A stretch of 64,000 bases of DNA from Sordaria brevicollis. Lineage: Eukaryota > Ascomycota > Sordariomycetes > Sordariales > Sordariaceae. Below, piece by piece: positions 58,003 to 64,000 of the stretch. The notes below the pieces were generated by a model, which was not told the origin of the DNA, did no database searches, and saw nothing but the letters and a program-made list of their open reading frames with translations. Numbering within the stretch: position 1 is the stretch's first letter; each line of letters begins with the position of its first letter. Position numbers and translations under genes: made by a program. The stretch covers positions 4,216,001-4,280,000 of the forward strand of contig JAUTDP010000002.1 of NCBI GenBank assembly GCA_033439795.1, read 5' to 3'.

Positions 58003-58733
58003 ATGGTTGACGACTCGATATTAGACGAGTGGACTTGGGCCAACCTCCAATTGCCCGTGTCAGCGCTCTTCGTACGGTTTTTGCAATTTGGCTCATCCTT
58101 CTACATCACGAATCTCTTGATCCTGCTCAATGAGCATGTCTCGGAAGATGCTGGGACCAGACTTCTCCAGCGATTGGTACGAGCGTTGTTCCCAGATAGC
58201 GTGTATATCATCTAACTCACCCTCATCGTATCCAGGCGGCCGTCACCTTGTCATACCATGCCGAAGTCACTGGCTTTGTAGCACTGAACTTCATCACTAA
58301 ATTTGTCAAGAAGGGATCAGTAGTATGGCGTGTTTTGCTCTCCATTACCGTCATGGGTGACCTTCTCGTCATGGGCCTTGCCATAGCTCTCATCACGCAG
58401 CTCAGTGCCACGGGTCCGCCGTCTGCATGCCTCGACTCCTATGAGGGTTTCACTTGTGGGTACTATTCAGAGGCTGTAGTAGATTGTAGGTTGCTGATGA
58501 TTTCTCCAGTTCACGACTTGGTCGAGCTCTGCCAAACCTATATCCGTATCTTCATGGGGACCAATGCCGAGCAACATGCCACGGTGCCCAACTTTGTTTG
58601 TGGTTTGCCAAATGCCCTCCATATTCTGGCTATTAGCACCATATTTTCGCACACATTCTCGCTTGTCTTGACGGCTTTGCAAGTACAACGCGACTCATGG
58701 ACGCGTGCGTCAAAAGTCACCAAGAACGAGTAG
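58003..58733 (+). CDS. Small four-TM membrane protein, function unknown
   Basis: Exons 58003-58176 and 58236-58733 flank a 59-nt intron (GTACGA...CAG, CTAAC branch) and encode 223 residues. Hydrophobic segments are at about 21-42, 65-82 (weak), 89-113 and 185-208. The loop between the last two is Cys-rich (Cys123, 132, 142, 157 and 180) and probably lies outside the cytosol; the tail is short and basic. The topology again recalls fungal MARVEL-like proteins, as in the divergent neighbour, but the sequences are not evidently similar. The stretch 58483-58520, which has TTGTAGGTT and TCCAG, could hide a further splice; without it the loop is unusually long. I recognise no family. Confidence 0.65.
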
Positions 58734-58895
58734 TTGCTGGGTAAAGAAAGGGATCTGGTCCAGGTTTGGTTGCCTCGTATGGCTGGCCGCCGATATGGGT
58801 ATCATTGTCTTGTCTAGATCGTATTTGAAATGTCGACTATTCGACCACCGTTTTGGTAATTTCTTTTTCGTTTTCCACTCAGCGTGAGATCAAGC
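58734..58895. other. Short convergent spacer
   Basis: Only 162 bp separates the stop codons of the four-TM gene and the methyltransferase gene, so their 3' UTRs probably overlap. Confidence 0.7.
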
Positions 58896-59753
58896 TCATG
58901 CCTTCGCCTTGGCCGCGGCCGCCGCCTTTTCCTCCTCCTCTGTAGGCCAGCGCACCGTCCAGCCAGTGACGGTCTTGCGGATCTCCTCATCACCGGGGTC
59001 ATTCTCGAACAGAGGCTTCTCGGTCTTGATTTCGAGGAACTTGTCCACAATGAAGCCCCTCTCGCGGGCCAAGTCGAAGAAAGCCAGATCCTTGTGCTGG
59101 AGCCATGGGCGGTACGAGGTAAAGACGACAAAAGCCTTGCTGCCGGGCTTCTTCTTGAGAGTGAACTGGATAGTATCGACCAGCTTGCTGTGCTCCGAGT
59201 GACGGAAAAGGAGATCGGCCAAAATAAGAATATCGAAACCCTCCTCTCCCTGCGGCTGTTCGCCCAAGTGAGCGAGCAACGGCTCCTTCTTGGCGCCCCA
59301 GACGTATCCGTCAGCAACAATGTTGCGATCCTCCTCGCGGTCGACAGCCAGCATGGGGCAGCCGCGAATGTTCTTCCACATCACCTCCACAATGTCCGGA
59401 TCAGGGAAGTCGGTCACGACAACCTTCTTGGCTCCCAGCACGGCAGCAACCAAGCTGGGCAAGCCGGCAGCAGCACCAATCTCGAGAACCGTCTTGTCCT
59501 TGACCTCCTCGGGATGCTCCTCGAAGTACTGTGAGATGATGACGGCTCCGTTCCACAGGGTATGAGCCTCGAGCGGGCTGTGGCCGACGAGGTGTAGTGT
59601 GATGTCGCTGCCATCCTTCATGGTGTAGTGCTCGGTAGTCGGGGGAGGCGAGGGAGGGTAGAAGTCAGGAGGGTCCTCAAAGAGCCCGCCGGCCTCGATA
59701 TCAGAGCCCTCATCCTCGGGCACTTGGTTGACGACCTCCTCAGGTTTCGACAT
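58896..59753 (-). CDS. efm7: Protein N-terminal and lysine methyltransferase EFM7
   Basis: EFM7 (formerly NNT1) methylates the N terminus and an adjacent Lys of translation elongation factor 1A in the cytosol, using SAM. The single exon gives 285 residues from the ATG at 59753. The open frame extends 19 codons further upstream, but its first possible codon there is GTG. The N-terminal GLFEDPPDFYPPSPPP and YTMKDGSDITLHLVGHSPL match the family start. The seven-beta-strand methyltransferase core shows motif I at VLEIGAAAGLPSLVAA, the acidic VVVTDFPDPDIV strand and the catalytic-side motif DILILADLLFRHSEH. The C-terminal tail is Ala/Lys/Glu-rich. Length compares well with the 261 residues of yeast Efm7. 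The older name nicotinamide N-methyltransferase would be misleading. Confidence 0.93.
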   Translation of the reverse strand: MSKPEEVVNQVPEDEGSDIEAGGLFEDPPDFYPPSPPPTTEHYTMKDGSDITLHLVGHSPLEAHTLWNGAVIISQYFEEHPEEVKDKTVLEIGAAAGLPSLVAAVLGAKKVVVTDFPDPDIVEVMWKNIRGCPMLAVDREEDRNIVADGYVWGAKKEPLLAHLGEQPQGEEGFDILILADLLFRHSEHSKLVDTIQFTLKKKPGSKAFVVFTSYRPWLQHKDLAFFDLARERGFIVDKFLEIKTEKPLFENDPGDEEIRKTVTGWTVRWPTEEEEKAAAAAKAKA

Positions 59754-60509
59754 TTTGGGAGTTTGTTGCAGTGAGTTGATGCACACCTGAAAACTTTTGA
59801 AGCCCAGCACTGCATGCAGTTGAAGATGAAAATGGCACCCAAAACGGTGAAACCCACTGTAAGATACACGGTCATGTGACCTGCCGTCAACTTGGAACTT
59901 GAGCTCCTCGTGGTCTCACCTTGCCATCGCGAATTGATTCTTCTATCTTTCTCGATACATTGCCGACTATATGGGTCAAATTCTTCAGCAGTTCAGGCAT
60001 ATGGTTTGGAGAAACATTCTTCTTGGATGCTCTGCTCGACATTCGGAGCCAAACGGTAAGCAAACGGAATACTGTAACAAAACGGTATACTTGGCAAAGG
60101 TCCGTTTCGCTGGCCCCCCCTGCATCCCTGACTTTCCATGCACTTCCGTTTTGCTGGAATATCAACCTTCTTGCATCCAGTTTATCTCTTCCTCAATCTT
60201 CCAACTTGACATAATTTTCAACCTTTTCACAAGTTTTTTTCGCCGTTTCGAATCTCAGGACTCTGATCGACCATAACTCCGGTAATCAGATTACATCAAC
60301 ACAACCTCGTTTCACCAACTCGTTGACGACTACTTTCTCAGCTGAGCATCAGCAAGTGAGACTCGCCTTGACACGACAACATACCGCCTTCAGACGACGA
60401 ATACTCAATAGATTCTAGTCCAACACGACTCAAGAAGTAAAGTGGGAACTTGGTGGAAGTCTTGAGGGTCTGATTGGATCTCTACGCCATACGGCGTTCA
60501 AAAGCAGCC
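59754..60509. other. Divergent promoter region, EFM7 and RS protein
   Basis: Contains both leaders. A frame open for 12 codons directly upstream of the RS-protein ATG has no ATG. Nothing else supported. Confidence 0.6.
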
Positions 60510-61835
60510 ATGGGTTCAAACGTCGACACCCACCGCTACAGGTCACGTTCACCTCTGCCAGGTGGTTCAAGATCCATACATCACGACAGGAGGAGGTCAA
60601 GGTCAAGGTCAGAAAGACTCGATGACAAGCGGGAACGGAGGCATGGAGAGGGGCGCGATAGACATCGGGACCGATCAAGAAGTCGAGACCGGGATAGGGA
60701 TAGGGACAGAGACAGGGATCGCCACCGACGGCGGCACGAGGACAGAGACCGCTCTCCAGATCGAAGGAAGAAAGACGAGGGTTCTCATCACCGGCATCAC
60801 CGATCAGACCGTCATGACCGTCACAGATCCTCCCGCTCTCCATCCCGCAAAGACAACGAACCACCCAAACCCCTCCCTTTCAACTCCCGCCAGCTCTCCC
60901 GCTCTGACTACCCCAACTTCGAGCCCCTCTTCGCCCACTACCTCGACATCCAAAAACAGCTCTACATCGACGACCTAGATGACCACGAGCTGCGTGGGCG
61001 ATGGAAAAGTTTCGTCAAGAAGTGGAACCGAGGCGAGTTAGCAGAGGGGTGGTACGACCCCGAGCGGTTCGCCAGTGCGGCCAAGGAAGCAGCAGCAGAG
61101 GGGAGAGTACCACGTTCTATCACCGATTCCACATCCACCTCTCGGGGCAAAGACGGCGACAGAGACAGGAAGGAGAGGGCCATCTCTACAGTGTCCGAGG
61201 GTGATACAGCAAGACCATCTATCGAATCCTCCCACCCCATGGACATAGCCGACACCAACCCACCTCAACCCCAAAACCAAGAAGACGACGACGCCTCAGA
61301 AGACTCAGACTACGGCCCCACCCTCCCCGGCCAAACCTCCTCCCGCACCCATGCCCACGGCCCTACAATCCCCTCCCTCACCGACCTCACCCTCCACCGC
61401 GAGACCCTCGCCGAAGAATCCGCCCACCTCCGCGCCTCCTCCCTCGAAGCCTTGCGGGCCCAGCGCAAAGCAGACCGCACCCTCCAAAAAGAGCGACTCG
61501 ACGACCTGTTACCCCGCGCCGACGCCGGTACGCGAGAGCGCCGCCTCGAGAAGCGGAAGGAACTCAACGAGAAGATGAAATCGTTTCGGGAGCCGTCACC
61601 CGGTGGGGAGGTAAACGAGGCGGAACTGATGGGTGAGGGTGATGGAGGTGGATTGGAAGAGTACAAAAGGATGATGAAAAGGGAGGAAATCAAAAAGACT
61701 GAGAGACAGTTGAGGAGGGAGGAGATGGAGCGGGCAAGGGCGGCGGAGAGGGAGGAGAGGATTAGAGAGGCTAGGGAAAGGGAGGAGAAGGTGATGGAGG
61801 GGTTGAGGGCGCTGGCTAAGGCTAGGTTTGGCTGA
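60510..61835 (+). CDS. Arginine/serine-rich coiled-coil protein, probably nuclear
   Basis: Single exon, 441 residues from the ATG at 60510. The first 120 residues are an RS/RD region (RYRSRSPL at the start, then long Arg-Asp and His-Arg alternations) like those of splicing-associated proteins. A conserved-looking segment at about 131-187 follows: SDYPNFEPLFAHYL, then GRWKSFVKKWNRGELAEGWYDP. The middle is acidic with GPTLPG. The last 150 residues form a very charged helix: LEALRAQRKADRTLQKERLD, GTRERRLEKRKELNEKMKSF, EEYKRMMKREE, ending ALAKARFG. I recognise this as a widespread eukaryotic arrangement but cannot give a tested function. Fungal databases sometimes label such proteins RNA helicase, but no helicase motifs are present. 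Confidence 0.8.
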   Translation: MGSNVDTHRYRSRSPLPGGSRSIHHDRRRSRSRSERLDDKRERRHGEGRDRHRDRSRSRDRDRDRDRDRDRHRRRHEDRDRSPDRRKKDEGSHHRHHRSDRHDRHRSSRSPSRKDNEPPKPLPFNSRQLSRSDYPNFEPLFAHYLDIQKQLYIDDLDDHELRGRWKSFVKKWNRGELAEGWYDPERFASAAKEAAAEGRVPRSITDSTSTSRGKDGDRDRKERAISTVSEGDTARPSIESSHPMDIADTNPPQPQNQEDDDASEDSDYGPTLPGQTSSRTHAHGPTIPSLTDLTLHRETLAEESAHLRASSLEALRAQRKADRTLQKERLDDLLPRADAGTRERRLEKRKELNEKMKSFREPSPGGEVNEAELMGEGDGGGLEEYKRMMKREEIKKTERQLRREEMERARAAEREERIREAREREEKVMEGLRALAKARFG

Positions 61836-62378
61836 AGACAAGAAGGTGGTGAAAGATAATGGTTGGGAGAGATTTGCGAACGGTGTATGTGAGGTTTCTG
61901 GTGATGATGGAAACCCCGGAAAATAGGGAAAGAAAAGAGGTTCTGGTTCTCTTTTTGGATTGACGGTCTCAGTAAAGATGACAAAAAGCGCGGCGTATGT
62001 TAGGATAGATATACTACTTGGTTCACTTGCTAGCCTTTTGATCATGTCGGTTTTACGACAGGCAACCAAGGCAACGATAATCAGATATTGTGTAGTGTGT
62101 TAACATTTCTTACAAGTACCCTCACCATGTGCCTAACCTAGCGCTGTCTACAAGGGTTGCCTTTATTCAGGCCCCCAATGTTTGTTCTTCTCGTAAGTGA
62201 TGACATGTTCAAACAAAGTAGTTATCTATAACAGACATAACATCGTAGCCTTCTGATACCCAGACAAGTTCTTAAGCAAATACCCTATCCCAGCCATTTA
62301 TCATGAATCGTACCTCATCATAATCTCATAACAAGCTAACAAGCTGAAGCCAATATGTACCAACCTACTCCTGTCGAC
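61836..62378. other. Convergent intergenic spacer
   Basis: 3' flanks of the RS-protein gene and the SNF2-family gene. No gene, repeat or site supported. Confidence 0.65.
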
Positions 62379-64000
62379 TTACCACCTCCGTCCAAAAACC
62401 TCATGTTCCCTTCTTGCTCCAGTGTTGGCGGGCGCCCTCCTAGCCGGCGTCCTTCCAGCTGGTGGCGCATAGAACTCATTCTGTGCTCCGTTCTCCGGAA
62501 CATAATGAGCATTAGCACTCCCATCATGTTTAAACAACTCCAAAATCTCCTGCAGCCCCAGTTTCAACCCTTGTCCCTTCTTCTTCCCCCGCTCCGTCGA
62601 CCCTTCAACGGCCGTCTGGGCCAACAACCTCTTCTTCTCCTGCAGCTCCAAAATCCTTGCCTCCACTGTTCCTCTCACGGTAAGTTTGTAGACCACCACA
62701 TCCACCGTCTGCGTCAAGCGATGCACGCGATCGATAGCCTGCTCCTCAACGAAGGGGTTCCAGAAGGGCTCAACGATGATGACGCGGGTGGCGGCCGTTA
62801 GGTTGAGGCCGAGGGAGCCGCATTTGAGGGAGCAGAGCAGGACTCTAGTGCGCGGGTCGTTGCGCAGGGAATGGAGAGAGCGCTCGCGGGCGTCGTTGGG
62901 CATTTTGCCGTCGTAGCGCACGTGCTTGATGTCTGGGAGGTGATGATGGAGGAAGGGCTCGACGAGGTCGAGCATCGATGTGAACTGGGAGAAGACGATG
63001 AACTTGTGCTGAGGGGCTTCGCGGCGGAGGATGCCAATGAGTTCGTGGATTTTGGCGGAGATTGTTAGAGGGGCTTTGGTGCGTTTGACGCCGTATTCGG
63101 CTTCGGAATCGGTTTCTGAGGAGTCGTCGAGTTCCGATTCCGAAATGTCGGATTCCTCTTCGGAGGAGGCGGCGGTCTCTGATTCTTCGGTCTCGCATTG
63201 CTTGAGGACTTTGGAGCTGAGCTTGGAGACGGAGGCGATAGTATCGTCTTCGTCGCCCGAGCCAACTATCTCGTCCGAGTCAACGCTCTCATCGTCGTCA
63301 TCGTCGTCCTCGTCACTATCCTTGACGACGAAACTGTCCTGTTCCGGATCTTCTGAGTCTTCGGAGATCTCCTCATTGGTGTCAATGTCCTCACCAGTGC
63401 CCTCGGCGTTTTCGTCGTCTGTACCACCAGCAACACCAAGGTTAAGGTCGCTCCTCTGGGACTCTCCAACCAGCCAAGAGCCTTCCTCTTCCTCGTCATC
63501 ACTATCGACGATGCGCTTCCTGTTGTCGCGAGACTTCTTGGCCTTCTTGGGTGTGGTATCCTCATCTTCATCCTCCTCTTCTGCCTCATCATCACTATCA
63601 ACCACAACCTTTCTTCCTCGTCCTCTCGTCTTCCTTTCAACCTTGACCTTCTCCTTAACCACACTCACCTTCTTCTTCTTATGCTTCTTGCTGGATACAC
63701 TCTCCTGGGTACTCTGCTGCTCCTTCATCAACTGATTCAAACTTTCCTCGCACCCTTGACATCTCAACTGGCCCTCCTGGATTTCCTTCTTGGTCATCTC
63801 ACCAAGACACATATCACACTGTCTGGTCTGAATCCCCATTCCGCCCATCATATCCGCCAGGTCATCCACACTACTGGTCTGACTCTGCGAATCGTAGGCA
63901 GCCTTGCCTCTTTTACCACCAGGCGTCGGCGCAGTCGCCGAGTCCACTGCCAGTGCGTCCCGGTCCTTGTCAAGCTTCGTCTGCGCCAGCCTAGGGTGGT
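62379..64000 (-). CDS. SNF2-family ATPase, C-terminal part (cut by window end)
   Basis: About 539 residues are visible. The frame is open to the window edge, so the N terminus and the first ATPase lobe lie beyond 64000. Order: a Cys-rich zinc-finger-like element (CDMCLGEM...CQGCEESL at about 63750-63825), a Lys-rich and then very acidic low-complexity insert (about 63080-63720), and the helicase C-terminal lobe. That lobe shows FIVFSQFTSMLDLV, HVRYDGKM, motif V (CSLKCGSLGLNLTAA) and motif VI (EEQAIDRVHRLTQ). The RVHRLTQ form and the nearby Cys pairs suggest the Rad5/Rad16/Ris1 branch, which couples a RING finger to a SNF2 motor in DNA repair or chromatin work; here the Cys spacing looks short for a full RING. 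Member identity needs the missing half. The tail is basic. Confidence 0.88.
   Translation of the reverse strand, partial: HPRLAQTKLDKDRDALAVDSATAPTPGGKRGKAAYDSQSQTSSVDDLADMMGGMGIQTRQCDMCLGEMTKKEIQEGQLRCQGCEESLNQLMKEQQSTQESVSSKKHKKKKVSVVKEKVKVERKTRGRGRKVVVDSDDEAEEEDEDEDTTPKKAKKSRDNRKRIVDSDDEEEEGSWLVGESQRSDLNLGVAGGTDDENAEGTGEDIDTNEEISEDSEDPEQDSFVVKDSDEDDDDDDESVDSDEIVGSGDEDDTIASVSKLSSKVLKQCETEESETAASSEEESDISESELDDSSETDSEAEYGVKRTKAPLTISAKIHELIGILRREAPQHKFIVFSQFTSMLDLVEPFLHHHLPDIKHVRYDGKMPNDARERSLHSLRNDPRTRVLLCSLKCGSLGLNLTAATRVIIVEPFWNPFVEEQAIDRVHRLTQTVDVVVYKLTVRGTVEARILELQEKKRLLAQTAVEGSTERGKKKGQGLKLGLQEILELFKHDGSANAHYVPENGAQNEFYAPPAGRTPARRAPANTGARREHEVFGRRW

Overview
This window is nuclear DNA of a filamentous ascomycete. 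It most resembles Neurospora or a close Sordariales relative. The signs are short introns (about 59-84 nt, one of 225 nt) with CTAAC/CTGAC-type branch points and GT...AG ends, widely spaced intron-poor genes, homopolymeric Gln/Ser tracts in proteins, and a left end wrecked by C-to-T/G-to-A mutation of repeats (RIP). I can name families but could not run searches, so the species is inferred.

Layout. 1-5448 is extremely AT-rich, RIP-degraded repeat DNA with recognisable coding relics on both strands and a less mutated island at about 5190-5448. 5458-9481 is a complete but dead 4.0-kb Mutator-like (MULE) DNA transposon, with 48-bp-plus terminal inverted repeats, a perfect 9-bp target duplication and a decayed transposase. 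From 9491 onward the DNA is ordinary euchromatin. In order it holds NOT1, the CCR4-NOT scaffold (-); a five-exon serine-hydrolase/CorA fusion (+); a 0.6-kb foldback inverted repeat; ETF-ubiquinone oxidoreductase (+); a 7.8-kb gene-free stretch; TATA-binding protein (+); an MSOX/DAO-type FAD amine oxidase (-); a U2SURP/SR140-like splicing factor (+); a MAC1/GRISEA-type copper-fist regulator (+); two four-TM membrane proteins (-, then +); an EFM7/NNT1 methyltransferase (-); an arginine/serine-rich coiled-coil protein (+); and the C-terminal part of a SNF2-family ATPase (-), cut by the window end.

The genes are not an operon or cluster. Several belong to general gene expression: NOT1, TBP, SR140, the RS protein, the SNF2 protein, and EFM7, which modifies elongation factor 1A. 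ETF-QO serves mitochondrial fatty-acid and amino-acid oxidation, and the copper-fist factor serves copper homeostasis. No secondary-metabolite cluster, CRISPR array, rRNA or convincing tRNA was seen.

The least ordinary items are the precisely bounded MULE at the heterochromatin/euchromatin border; the 146-bp hairpin arms near 30.2-30.8 kb, whose differences are all transitions; the hydrolase-CorA fusion; and NOT1, whose annotated start is probably not its true N terminus.
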